Shown piece after piece: positions 33,476-41,976 of a stretch of DNA of 64,000 nt. A program made the translations under genes and the position numbers. Below the pieces are notes generated by a model. That model did no database searches and was not told the origin of the DNA. It saw only the letters and a list, made by a program, of their open reading frames with translations. The stretch is from Frigidibacter mobilis (GTDB taxonomy: Bacteria > Pseudomonadota > Alphaproteobacteria > Rhodobacterales > Rhodobacteraceae), in assembly GCF_001620265.1 (NCBI RefSeq), contig NZ_CP012661.1, positions 4,229,001 to 4,293,000 of the forward strand. The letters are read 5' to 3'. Position 1 is the stretch's first letter. Every line of letters starts with the position of its first letter.

Positions 33476-34437
33476 CACCCGATCGCGCCACCCTGCTGGA
33501 CACCGGCCGCCGCGTCATCGGCATCGAGGCGCGGGCGCTGGATGTGCTGGCCGGCGCGCTGGATGACAGCTTCGCCGCGGCGGTGGCGATCATTCTCAAG
33601 GCCCGCGGCCGGGTGATCGTCTCGGGCATGGGCAAATCGGGCCATGTCGGGCGCAAGATCGCAGCGACCTTCGCCAGCACCGGCACGCCCGCGCAGTTCG
33701 TGCATCCGGCCGAGGCGAGCCACGGCGACCTGGGCATGGTCACGCCCGCCGATGTGGCGCTGGTGCTGTCCAATTCCGGCGAAACGCCGGAACTGGCCGA
33801 CATCATCGCCCATACCCGCCGCTTTTCCATCCCGCTGATCGGAGTGGCCAGCCGCGAAGGCTCGACGCTGCTGCGCCAGTCGGATGTGGCGATCCTGCTG
33901 CCACGCGCCGAAGAGGCCTGCGGTACCGGCGTGGTGCCCACCACCTCGACCACGATGACGCTGGCGCTTGGCGATGCGCTGGCGGTGGCGCTGATGGAGC
34001 ATCGGCAGTTCACGCCCGAGGATTTCCGTACCTACCACCCCGGCGGCAAGCTGGGCGCCCGGCTCAGCCGCGTCGCCGACCTGATGCACCGCGACATGCC
34101 GCTGGTGGCGCTGGACACCCCGATGGGCGAGGCATTGCTGATCATCAGCCAGAAGGGCTTTGGCGTCGTCGGCGTCACCGATGCGGCTGGCCGGTTGGCC
34201 GGCATCATCACCGACGGCGACCTTCGGCGGCACATGGAGGGGCTGTTGTCCCGCAGCGCCGCCGAGGTGATGACCCCCTCCCCCCGCAGCATCGACCCGG
34301 GCGCGCTGGCCGAGGCCGCCGTGGCGGTGATGAACGAGCGCAAGATCACCTGCCTTTTCGCGGTGGACCCTGAAGGCGATGGCCGTCCGCTGGGGATCCT
34401 GCACATCCATGACTGCCTGCGCGCCGGGGTCGTCTGA
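33472..34437 (+). CDS. kdsD: Arabinose-5-phosphate isomerase (KpsF/GutQ family)
   Basis: KdsD (321 aa) converts ribulose 5-phosphate to arabinose 5-phosphate, the first step of Kdo synthesis. The SIS domain covers about residues 40-180 (RVIVSGMGKSGHVGRKIAAT, TGTPAQFVHPAEASHGDLGM, LVLSNSGETPEL), followed by two CBS motifs (VADLMHRDMPLVALDTP..., AAEVMTPSPRSIDPGALAE...). It sits at the head of the lptCAB-rpoN-hpf-ptsN block, and kdsB lies at 47570-48382 in the same window. Confidence 0.94.
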   Translation: MTPDRATLLDTGRRVIGIEARALDVLAGALDDSFAAAVAIILKARGRVIVSGMGKSGHVGRKIAATFASTGTPAQFVHPAEASHGDLGMVTPADVALVLSNSGETPELADIIAHTRRFSIPLIGVASREGSTLLRQSDVAILLPRAEEACGTGVVPTTSTTMTLALGDALAVALMEHRQFTPEDFRTYHPGGKLGARLSRVADLMHRDMPLVALDTPMGEALLIISQKGFGVVGVTDAAGRLAGIITDGDLRRHMEGLLSRSAAEVMTPSPRSIDPGALAEAAVAVMNERKITCLFAVDPEGDGRPLGILHIHDCLRAGVV

Positions 34438-34440
34438 CCG

Positions 34441-35040
34441 ATGGCCACGCATGACAATATCCACTCGCGGCTGGTGGCCTGGCTGAAGGTGATATTGCCG
34501 CTGGCGGCGCTGGCGCTGCTTTCGATGCTGTTCCTGGTCTCGCGCGGGATCGCCCCCGAGGATGCGCTGCCCTATTCCGAGGTCGATGTGGCAGAGCTGG
34601 CGCGCGAACAGCGCCTGACCGCGCCGCGCTATGCCGGTGTCACGCTGGATGGCGCCGCGCTCAGCATCACTGCCGGGGTGGCACGGCCCGATACCGCCGG
34701 GGCGGGCGGCGCCACGGCAACCGCCCTGAGCGCAAGGCTGGAAACTCCCGATGGCGTGACCACAGACATTGCCGCCAGCGACGGCCGGCTTGACACAGCC
34801 GCCGGCCTGCTCACGCTGACCGGCGACGTTCATATCACCGCCTCCAGCGGCTTTGCCATCACCACCGACGAAATGACCGCCGCGACGGACCGCACCCTGC
34901 TTGTCTCCCCCGGCGCCGTTGCCGCGACCGCGCCGATGGGCCGAATCGATGCCGGCGCGATGCAGTTGACGACCGAAGGCGATGGCTATGTCATGGTTTT
35001 CAACGGTGGCGTTAAGCTGGTATATGAGCCCAGGAATTGA
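34441..35040 (+). CDS. lptC: LPS export ABC transporter periplasmic protein LptC
   Basis: LptC (199 aa) is an inner-membrane-anchored bridge protein passing LPS from LptB2FG to LptA. It has one N-terminal membrane helix (VILPLAALALLSMLFLVSRG) and a periplasmic beta-jellyroll (LDTAAGLLTLTGDVHITASS, then ITTDEMTAATDRTLLVSP). Sequence identity in this family is low; the call is supported by length, topology and position between kdsD and lptA. It starts three bases after the kdsD stop. Confidence 0.9.
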   Translation: MATHDNIHSRLVAWLKVILPLAALALLSMLFLVSRGIAPEDALPYSEVDVAELAREQRLTAPRYAGVTLDGAALSITAGVARPDTAGAGGATATALSARLETPDGVTTDIAASDGRLDTAAGLLTLTGDVHITASSGFAITTDEMTAATDRTLLVSPGAVAATAPMGRIDAGAMQLTTEGDGYVMVFNGGVKLVYEPRN

Positions 35041-35087
35041 GCACCCCCATCAAGGCCCCGATTGCGGCGAAGGAATTGGAACGCGAC

Positions 35088-35627
35088 ATGGCACTGCCCC
35101 TCCGCCTCACCCTGGCCGCACTGGCCCTTGCCACCAGCCTTTCCGCGGCACCGTCCGTATTCGGGCAGGGCACCAACCTGACCGTTTCCGGCCTTCAGCA
35201 AGATACCGGCGCCCCGGTCGAGGTGACTGCGGATTCGCTGCGGGTTGACCAGGTTGCCGGCAGCGCCGTGTTCACCGGAAATGTGCTGATCGTGCAGGGC
35301 ACCATGCGCCTTGCTGCCGGCGAAGTGCACGTCGCCTATGCCAAGGCCGCGGATGGCACCGCCGATACCGGCACCATCGACAGCATGACGGCCACGGGCG
35401 GCGTGACCCTTGCGACCGCGACCGAGGCGGCAGAGGCCACCGAAGCCGTCTACTCGCCGCAATCTGCCCAGCTGGTGATGACCGGCGACGTGCTGCTGAC
35501 CCAAGGCGGCAATTCTGTCTCTGGCCAGACGCTGACCATCGACCTGAACACCGGCGCCGGACAGATGGATGGCCGGGTGAGGACCGTGCTGCAGACCGGC
35601 AGCCGCCCGACCGGCGGAGGCAACTGA
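35088..35627 (+). CDS. lptA: LPS transport periplasmic protein LptA (OstA domain)
   Basis: LptA (179 aa from ATG 35088) forms the periplasmic bridge for LPS. It has a signal peptide (MALPLRLTLAALALATSLSA, cleavage near VFGQ) and an OstA-type beta fold: VEVTADSLRVDQVAGSAVFT, GNVLIVQGTMRLAAGEVHV, GDVLLTQGGNSVSGQTLTID. A TTG start at 35037 overlapping the lptC stop would add 17 non-signal residues, so ATG 35088 is preferred. Its stop overlaps the lptB start by one base (TGATG). Confidence 0.93.
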   Translation: MALPLRLTLAALALATSLSAAPSVFGQGTNLTVSGLQQDTGAPVEVTADSLRVDQVAGSAVFTGNVLIVQGTMRLAAGEVHVAYAKAADGTADTGTIDSMTATGGVTLATATEAAEATEAVYSPQSAQLVMTGDVLLTQGGNSVSGQTLTIDLNTGAGQMDGRVRTVLQTGSRPTGGGN

Positions 35628-36388
35628 TGGCTCCCGCGTCCGATCTGACCGTCGCCGAAGGCAGCGCCGGCCTGCGCGTCGTCAACCTGCGCAAGAGCTA
35701 CAAGCGCCGGCTGGTGATCCGCGACGTATCGCTGGACCTGAAGCGGGGCGAGGTCGTGGCGCTGCTGGGACCGAACGGATCGGGCAAGACCACCTGCTTT
35801 TACAACATCGCCGGCCTCATCACCCCCGAAGGCGGGCAGGTGATGATCGACGGGCGCGACGTGACCGGCCTGCCGATGTATCGCCGGGCCCGGCTGGGCA
35901 TCGGTTATCTGCCGCAAGAGGTCAGCATATTCCGCGGCCTCTCGGTCGAGGACAATATCCTTGCCGTGCTGGAGATTCGCGTATCCGACAGCCACAAGCG
36001 CCGCGAACGGCTGGAAGACCTGCTCAGCGAGTTCTCCATCACCCACCTGCGCCGCGCTCCTGCACTGTCGCTGTCGGGCGGCGAGCGGCGGCGGGTGGAG
36101 ATTGCCCGCTGCCTCGCCGCCAATCCGAAATACCTGCTGCTGGACGAACCCTTCGCGGGCGTGGATCCCATCGCCGTGGGCGAGATCCGCACCCTGGTAC
36201 ATGATTTGAAATCCCGCGGCATCGGCGTGCTGATTACCGACCATAACGTGCGCGAAACGCTGGAGATCGTCGACCGGGCGTATATCCTGCATGACGGCAA
36301 GGTGCTGATGAGCGGCACCGCCGATGAGGTCGTCCGCGATGAAAACGTCCGCCGCGTCTATCTGGGGCAGAGTTTCCGCATCTCGTAA
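35627..36388 (+). CDS. lptB: LPS export ABC transporter ATP-binding protein LptB
   Basis: LptB (253 aa) is the ATPase that drives LPS extraction from the inner membrane with LptF/LptG. Walker A is GPNGSGKTT, the Q-loop is LGIGYLPQEVSIFRGLSVED, the signature LSGGERRRVEIARCLA, Walker B YLLLDEPFAGVDPIAV, and ITDHNVRETLEIVDRAY holds the H-loop. These match LptB closely. It is translationally coupled to lptA and followed by rpoN after nine bases. Confidence 0.97.
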   Translation: MAPASDLTVAEGSAGLRVVNLRKSYKRRLVIRDVSLDLKRGEVVALLGPNGSGKTTCFYNIAGLITPEGGQVMIDGRDVTGLPMYRRARLGIGYLPQEVSIFRGLSVEDNILAVLEIRVSDSHKRRERLEDLLSEFSITHLRRAPALSLSGGERRRVEIARCLAANPKYLLLDEPFAGVDPIAVGEIRTLVHDLKSRGIGVLITDHNVRETLEIVDRAYILHDGKVLMSGTADEVVRDENVRRVYLGQSFRIS

Positions 36389-36397
36389 GGCCGCGCC

Positions 36398-37689
36398 ATG
36401 TCCGTAGCGCCCGGCCTGCGCCTCTCCACGCAGCAGCGGCTGGCGCTGACGCCGGGAATGCGGCAATCGCTGGCGATCCTGCGGCTTCCGGCGCTGGAGC
36501 TGCACGAGGAAATCGCCCGCCTCGCCACCGAGAATCCGTTCATTGAGCATCGCATCCCCCGCCCGCGCAGGGCGACTGGCTGGCAGAGCTTCCCGCCGCC
36601 GAACCCTCGCTGTTCCAGTCGCTGCAAACCCAGCTGTCCACGCAGCGCCTTGTGCCAGAGCTGCGGTCGGCAGCGCTGATGCTGGTCGCGGAACTGCGCG
36701 AGGATGGCTATCTCGATGCCACGCTGGACGAGATCGCGGCCGAAACCGGCATGGCGCCCGATCTGCTGGAACAGGCGCTGGCGGCCCTGCAGGCTTGCGA
36801 GCCGCCCGGCATCGGAGCCCGCGACCTGCCCGAATGTCTGGCGCTGCAACTGGTGGCGCAGGGCTACGCGCCAAGCCTCTCGCGCGCCATCTGCACCCAT
36901 CTAGAGGATTTTGCCGAAAGCCGCTGGTCGCGCCTGTCCCGCGCCCTGCCGCTGCAGGCCGAGGCGCTGGCCCGCCTCGCCGCGCTGCTGCCGACACTGC
37001 GCCCCGCGCCAGCGTTGCCCGATCCCGGCCCCGCCCTGCCACTTCTGGCCGAGCTGATCGTGGAGCCCGGCCTCGATGGGAGCCCGCAAGTTCGTCTGAA
37101 CCAGAGTGCGCTGCCGGTGCTTGGCGTCGCGGCGCGGGTGACGGGCGGCTCCTCCGAACTGGCCCGCGCGCAGGCCGAGGCCGGGTTTCTGGCTGCCGCG
37201 CTTCGGGCGCGAGCCGCGACCCTGCTGCGCATCGGCACCCATCTGGTCACCGTACAGGCGCGTCATTTTGCCTCTGCCGGCGATCAGCCGCTGCTGCCGA
37301 TGACCCGGGCCGAGGCTGCGGCGGCGCTGTCGATGCATCCCGCAACCCTCGGGCGCGCCATTTCCGGTAAGGCGCTGTCAGCCTTCGGACGCACACTGCC
37401 GATCGAGGGATTCTTCTCGCACGGGTTGCCGGGGCGGGGCGGGACGGTGTCCGCGCATCAGGTCCAGCGCCGCATCCGCGCGCTGATTGCCGCCGAACCG
37501 CCCGATGCCCCCCTTGCCGATGACGCAATCTGCGCACACCTCCAAAAGGAGGGCGTTGACATCGCACGCCGGACTGTCGCCAAATATCGGACATGCATGC
37601 GTATCGCTTCATCGTTCGAGCGTCGGCGCCGGAAGGTCATCACAGACCGCTCCGCAAAAAGTTCGGCGATGAACCCGCCCCGATACTAA
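36398..37689 (+). pseudogene. rpoN: RNA polymerase sigma-54 factor, one apparent frameshift
   Basis: Sigma-54 directs transcription from -24/-12 promoters with enhancer-binding ATPases. Region I is in one frame (STQQRLALTPGMRQSLAILR, LHEEIARLATENPFIEH). The core-binding region and DNA-binding domain are in another (GDWLAELPAAEPSLFQSLQ, then the RpoN box ARRTVAKYR near the end). Adding one C to the C5 run at 36556-36560 joins them into about 430 aa. The conserved lptB-rpoN-hpf-ptsN order supports identity. The frameshift is more likely an assembly error than a real lesion, but if real it would remove sigma-54 activity. Confidence 0.88.
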
Positions 37690-37752
37690 CCGCGCCGAAA
37701 GCATTCAGAAGCCAACCTGAGTCGTCCGGTGCACACACCTGAAGGAGGAGTC

Positions 37753-38334
37753 ATGCGCTATCAGATCAGCGGCAAGGGAATGGATGTGGGCGACGCCCTG
37801 CAAACCCATGTCAAATCCGAGCTGGGCGAAACATTCGAGAAATACGCCGGGCGCCCGACCGATGCGACCGTCGTGTTCTCGCGCACCGCGTATGAATATG
37901 TCTGCGAGGCGACGGTTCACTTGTCTACCGGCCTCACCGCCTCGGCCGGGGGGCGCGCCCCCGACATCTACCCCGCCTTCGAAGCCTGCCGCGAGAAGAT
38001 GGACAAGCAGCTGCGCCGCTACAAGCGCCGGCTGAAGGACCACCACCGCGACCGGGTAGACCCGGTTGAATTCGCCGGGGCGCCCTCGTATATCCTCGCC
38101 GGAACGAACGGAACGGACACCGAAGAAACAGAACCGGATTCGCTACAGCCCATGATTATTGCCGAGATGGAGATGCAGGTACCCACCCTCTCTGTCGGTG
38201 AAGCCGTGATGCAGATGGAGCTGTCGAGCGCGCCGCTTCTGGTGTTCCGGAACGAGAAGAGCGGCGGCGTCAATGTCGTCCATCGCCGCGATGACGGGAA
38301 TATCGGCTGGATCGATCCAGCCCACAGCAGATAG
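37753..38334 (+). CDS. hpf: Ribosome hibernation promoting factor, long form
   Basis: This 193-aa HPF binds the 30S subunit and dimerises 70S ribosomes into 100S particles in stationary phase. The N-terminal S30AE domain reads MRYQISGKGMDVGDALQTHV, TVVFSRTAYEYVCEATVHL and EKMDKQLRRYKRRLKDHH. After an acidic linker comes the C-terminal dimerisation domain (MEMQVPTLSVGEAVMQMELS, PLLVFRNEKSGGVNVVHRR, DGNIGWIDP). ATG 37753 follows AGGAGG. It lies 63 nt after rpoN, the usual position. Confidence 0.95.
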   Translation: MRYQISGKGMDVGDALQTHVKSELGETFEKYAGRPTDATVVFSRTAYEYVCEATVHLSTGLTASAGGRAPDIYPAFEACREKMDKQLRRYKRRLKDHHRDRVDPVEFAGAPSYILAGTNGTDTEETEPDSLQPMIIAEMEMQVPTLSVGEAVMQMELSSAPLLVFRNEKSGGVNVVHRRDDGNIGWIDPAHSR

Positions 38335-38369
38335 GCGCCCGAGGACGGGGCGTGGAACAGTCAGGTCAG

Positions 38370-38834
38370 ATGGAACTTTCTCAGCTGCTGAAACCGAATG
38401 CCGTAAAGGCATTCGGCCATGCCACGTCTAAAAAGCGCCTGTTTCAGGATCTGGGCGACATCGCCCATTCTGTCTACGGCCTGCAACCCGCCGACACCGT
38501 CGACGCCCTGCAGGAACGCGAAAGCCTTGGCCCCACTGGCGTCGGCCACGGCGTCGCCCTGCCCCATGCCCGTCTGTACGGGCTGGACCGGGTTGTGGGC
38601 GTGTTCATCAGGCTCGACAAGCCGATGGATTTCGACGCGGTGGACCGGCAGCCGGTGGACCTGGTCTTCGCGCTGTTTGCGCCCAAAAGCTCTGGCGTCG
38701 ATCACCTGAAGGCGCTGGCGCTGGTCTCGCGCACAATGCGCGACGCCTCGACCTGCGCCAAGCTGCGCGCCAACAGCGACCCCGCGACCCTGCATGCAGT
38801 GCTCACCGAGGTGCGGGGGACCCAGGCGGCGTAA
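38370..38834 (+). CDS. ptsN: Nitrogen-related PTS enzyme IIA
   Basis: EIIA-Ntr (154 aa) accepts phosphate from NPr in the regulatory PTS-Ntr. The phospho-His lies in VGHGVALPHARLYGLDRVV (about residue 66), with PVDLVFALFAPKSSGVDHLKALALVSR as the following conserved segment. It regulates K+ homeostasis and other systems by protein binding. ATG 38370 gives the family N-terminus MELSQLLKP; a GTG at 38352 with GAGG upstream is an alternative. It closes the rpoN-hpf-ptsN set. Confidence 0.94.
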   Translation: MELSQLLKPNAVKAFGHATSKKRLFQDLGDIAHSVYGLQPADTVDALQERESLGPTGVGHGVALPHARLYGLDRVVGVFIRLDKPMDFDAVDRQPVDLVFALFAPKSSGVDHLKALALVSRTMRDASTCAKLRANSDPATLHAVLTEVRGTQAA

Positions 38835-38839
38835 GCTGC

Positions 38840-40252
38840 CTACGGCTGCCAGCCGCCGAACCCAAAGGCCACATAGTCGCGCTGATAGGCCTCGCGCAGC
38901 AGCGCCTTGATCTCTTCCGTCATCACCTCGGCCAGTGCAAACGGGGCCGAGGGAGCCTCGGGCACGGGCAGCGGCGGCTCGGGCAGCCCCACCGCCGCCG
39001 CAAGATGTGCCAGGTCTTCGGCCAGGCGATCCTCGCGCGCAATCAGGTCCGGCACCGCGAATTGCGCAAATCCCTGCAGCACAGCCGCCTGACTGGCCCA
39101 GGCCGCGTCGATCCTCACAGAGGTCTGCCCGGCCAGATGCCCTTTCAGGAACCGCGCAAACGCCGCAAACGCCGCCCGATGCTCCTCCAGATCCATCTTC
39201 GCCACCTTGGCCACCGGGGGCAGCGGCAGCTTGTAGGTCTTGCGCAGCACCTCGCGCAGCTCGGCATATTCGCCGTTCAGGATATACTCGCAGAACGCCG
39301 CATGGGCGCGCCGCACCGGATGGCGCAAAACGGTGAAACTGCGCTGCCCCGGATGTGCGCGCAGCCATTGGCGCAGCGATTTTTGGGTGAACCCCTCCTC
39401 CAGGGCGCTCCCGGCATCGAGCGAGGACAGCCAGCCCCGCACCGCCGCCACCGGCCCGGCCTTGATCGGCATGAACAGCAGCGGCGCCCGGCCCGCCGCC
39501 ACGAAACTCGGCACCGCCGGCCCGCGCCGCGGCTCGAAGTTCGGGGTGCGGCTCAGGTTGAAACGGTCGAGCCTCGCCAGCGCCGCCTCCATCGCCCCGA
39601 AATTCGCCACCTTGCTTTCCAGCGGCTCGGGGTTCTGCTTGACGAGGCTTGTCGCCAGTCCCTGCACCCCGCCCTCGGCCCCCAGAAACCGGGCAAGCCC
39701 GTTCAGCACCGCAACGTCCTGGATATCCTCGTAATCCACATAGAACGCTGTTTGCCCGCCGACCTGCAGCGCCCGCAGCAGCTGCAGCTGAAACGCCTGC
39801 ACCCCGGCCAGATGCGCCGTGAACTCGTCAGAGTCGAACAGCACCCGCGAGGTTTTTTGATGCCGCGCATCGCCCAGCTTCCACTGCCCGGTCTGCCGCG
39901 CGATCTGCAGCGAGACATAGCTTTCCACCGGATTGCGGGTCAGGATCACCTTGGCGCAGCGCGGATCGTCCAGCACCATGTCCAGCACCCGTGGGTCGTG
40001 GTCATGGAAAAACCGGAACCCGTTCAGACCCGGTGCCGCCCGCATCGCCGCCACCAGCGCAGCCGGATCTGCGGCGCGCTTGGCCATCGTGACTCCCAGC
40101 AGGCTGTCGGTCTTGGGGTAGCCGATGAAATGCGGGTTGAACGCCTCGCCGTGGCAGGTCACGCCCGGCACGTCGTTCAGGCTCGCCTCCAGCAGGTTGG
40201 AGCCGGTGCGCATTTCGGCAAAGATCACGAACAGGTCGTATCGGCGGCTCAT
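38840..40252 (-). CDS. Sulfotransferase with two sulfotransferase-like domains
   Basis: This 470-aa cytoplasmic protein starts with a NodH-like PAPS sulfotransferase domain: the 5'-phosphosulfate loop FAEMRTGSNLLEASL (residues about 11-25) and the 3'-phosphate motif AKVILTRNPVESYVSLQIAR (about 123-142). From about residue 260 a second, Sulfotransfer_2-like half appears (PLLFMPIKAGPVAAVRGW and RSFTVLRHPVRRAHAAFCEY), so it may be a tandem enzyme. The acceptor is probably a surface glycan, given the glycosyltransferases directly upstream. It converges on ptsN, whose stop is only six bases away. Confidence 0.85.
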   Translation of the reverse strand: MSRRYDLFVIFAEMRTGSNLLEASLNDVPGVTCHGEAFNPHFIGYPKTDSLLGVTMAKRAADPAALVAAMRAAPGLNGFRFFHDHDPRVLDMVLDDPRCAKVILTRNPVESYVSLQIARQTGQWKLGDARHQKTSRVLFDSDEFTAHLAGVQAFQLQLLRALQVGGQTAFYVDYEDIQDVAVLNGLARFLGAEGGVQGLATSLVKQNPEPLESKVANFGAMEAALARLDRFNLSRTPNFEPRRGPAVPSFVAAGRAPLLFMPIKAGPVAAVRGWLSSLDAGSALEEGFTQKSLRQWLRAHPGQRSFTVLRHPVRRAHAAFCEYILNGEYAELREVLRKTYKLPLPPVAKVAKMDLEEHRAAFAAFARFLKGHLAGQTSVRIDAAWASQAAVLQGFAQFAVPDLIAREDRLAEDLAHLAAAVGLPEPPLPVPEAPSAPFALAEVMTEEIKALLREAYQRDYVAFGFGGWQP

Positions 40253-40265
40253 GCGGCGCTCCCGG

Positions 40266-41966
40266 TCATTGCACCAGATAGGGGCGCTGGCCACGCGGGG
40301 CAGCGCTGCGCGGATCGCTGCCCACCGGGAATTCGCCCATCAGCGTGGGCTGCATCCCCTGATTCTTGAGGTTCTGCAAGAACCGGCCAAAGCCGGTCAG
40401 GTCGGCCATACGCGGCGCCTCGCTCAGCCGCCGGGTGGCGCGGGGGCTGATCTCATCTATGATCGTCTGCAGGGGTTCCATCGGGTTCTCGATGAAATCG
40501 GCCATCGTCCAGATCCGCACCCGGGCCTTCACATACATCGACCGCAGGATCTCCAGATGCTCGGTCTCGATCCGTTGCAACCGCGCCGCTTCGGCCCGGA
40601 TGTCGGCGAAATTGGCGTTAGAGCGAAACAGCGGCACCGCCCATGCCCCCGAGATCACGCTGATCTGCGCATTGGGGTCGGTGGCGGTAAACCAGTTGAC
40701 CGACTGGTTGTCGCGGGGGCTGAACTGAAAACACTGCCGCTCGCCCCGCGTGTTCCAGATCAAGTTGGTCAGGAAGGCGCGTGGATTGTAGTCGCGCAGC
40801 GCCGCCGCATCGGTCAACGCGCCGTTGAACACCGTCTCGCCGCCGGAAAACTCCACCCGGCCCGGCGCGAACAGATGCCCATGTGCTCGCCCACCACCCA
40901 CCGCCTTGGTCAGCCACAGCTCGAAATTCTCGAACAGGTCGGAAAAGCCCTGAAACACCGAATAGGGCGCGCTGGTCTTGCCGTTCTCATGGTCTTGCCG
41001 CGGGAAGCGCGCCTGCATGTAAAGGCCCGCCCGCCCGCGCGTGCGCCGCTCCACCGCCTTGGAGAACAGCCGGTCGATCTTGCCGGGCTGCGGTTCTGCA
41101 CGCTGTTGCCCGGCGCCGCTGCCTTCCAGAAAGGTGCGATAGAGGCGGTCCGCCTTGGGCCAGATCTTGCGCGCGATAAAGCAGTCCGACCGGCGCAGCA
41201 GCTGCAGGTGATCGTCATAGAAGATATGCGGCTTGCCTTGGAAATCGAACTTCGACAGCGTCAGCGACCGGCTTTCCACGTTGATCGAATAGGACCGGGT
41301 CAGAGTCTGGAAATAGCTTTCATCCGGGATCCACACCCGCCGGAAATAGCGGTCATGCAGCTCCCGGTCCGGGTCTTGCAGGATACAGGACAGCGTCTGC
41401 CGCGTCAGGCACCACCACTGGCTGCCCAGATGCGGCACAAGTCCCCTAGGAATACTGCGCCGGTATTTCATCCGCCGCTGCAGATCCACATACTTGTCGA
41501 ACAGCATCCGCTGCTTTTTCCACGAAAACGGAAAGCGCAAGGTGAAGCGTTCGGTGTTCAGCCCGCCCACCGTCCAGCCCACATCCGACGTGGTGACGCT
41601 CTCGATGAAATCGGTCTTCGGCCGCGCATCAAGATATTCCACCAGTTCCTGTACCGGCCGCAGCGGCAGGCAAGAACCGGAGACCAGGTAGACATGGCGC
41701 ACCTCGGCATGTCGTTCCAGCATCTGCTCGGATGCCGCCTGCGTCGCCGCGACCAGTGACCAAGTGCCCCACTCGCATTTGTAACGGCGCGAAAAACTGA
41801 CGGACTCGATATCGGCCAGCATCCGGCGAAAGGTGCCGAAGTCATGCGGCGACACCCGCGCATCGACATGGATCACCACAGGGCAGCCACCATCGGCCCA
41901 GAACCGTGCCACCTGCGCGGCGCGATCCAGTGCGGTATGGCACAGCATGACAAAGCCGACTGTCAC
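40266..41966 (-). CDS. Core-2/I-branching-type glycosyltransferase with long C-terminal domain
   Basis: This 566-aa protein (GTG start at 41966, with AGGGGGG upstream) has a GT14-like N-terminal domain of about 280 residues: VGFVMLCHTALDRAAQVARF, VYLVSGSCLPLRPVQELVEY, GSQWWCLTRQTLSCIL and PDESYFQTL. These are characteristic of core-2/I-branching beta-1,6-N-acetylglucosaminyltransferases. The remaining half (FQGFSDLFENFELWLTKAVG, VNWFTATDPNAQISVISGAW) matches, by layout, the DUF5928-type extension seen in Rhodobacteraceae homologues; its role is unknown. It lies 13 nt from the sulfotransferase gene and should act on the same glycan. Confidence 0.82.
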   Translation of the reverse strand: MTVGFVMLCHTALDRAAQVARFWADGGCPVVIHVDARVSPHDFGTFRRMLADIESVSFSRRYKCEWGTWSLVAATQAASEQMLERHAEVRHVYLVSGSCLPLRPVQELVEYLDARPKTDFIESVTTSDVGWTVGGLNTERFTLRFPFSWKKQRMLFDKYVDLQRRMKYRRSIPRGLVPHLGSQWWCLTRQTLSCILQDPDRELHDRYFRRVWIPDESYFQTLTRSYSINVESRSLTLSKFDFQGKPHIFYDDHLQLLRRSDCFIARKIWPKADRLYRTFLEGSGAGQQRAEPQPGKIDRLFSKAVERRTRGRAGLYMQARFPRQDHENGKTSAPYSVFQGFSDLFENFELWLTKAVGGGRAHGHLFAPGRVEFSGGETVFNGALTDAAALRDYNPRAFLTNLIWNTRGERQCFQFSPRDNQSVNWFTATDPNAQISVISGAWAVPLFRSNANFADIRAEAARLQRIETEHLEILRSMYVKARVRIWTMADFIENPMEPLQTIIDEISPRATRRLSEAPRMADLTGFGRFLQNLKNQGMQPTLMGEFPVGSDPRSAAPRGQRPYLVQ

Positions 41967-41976
41967 CGTCCCCCCC

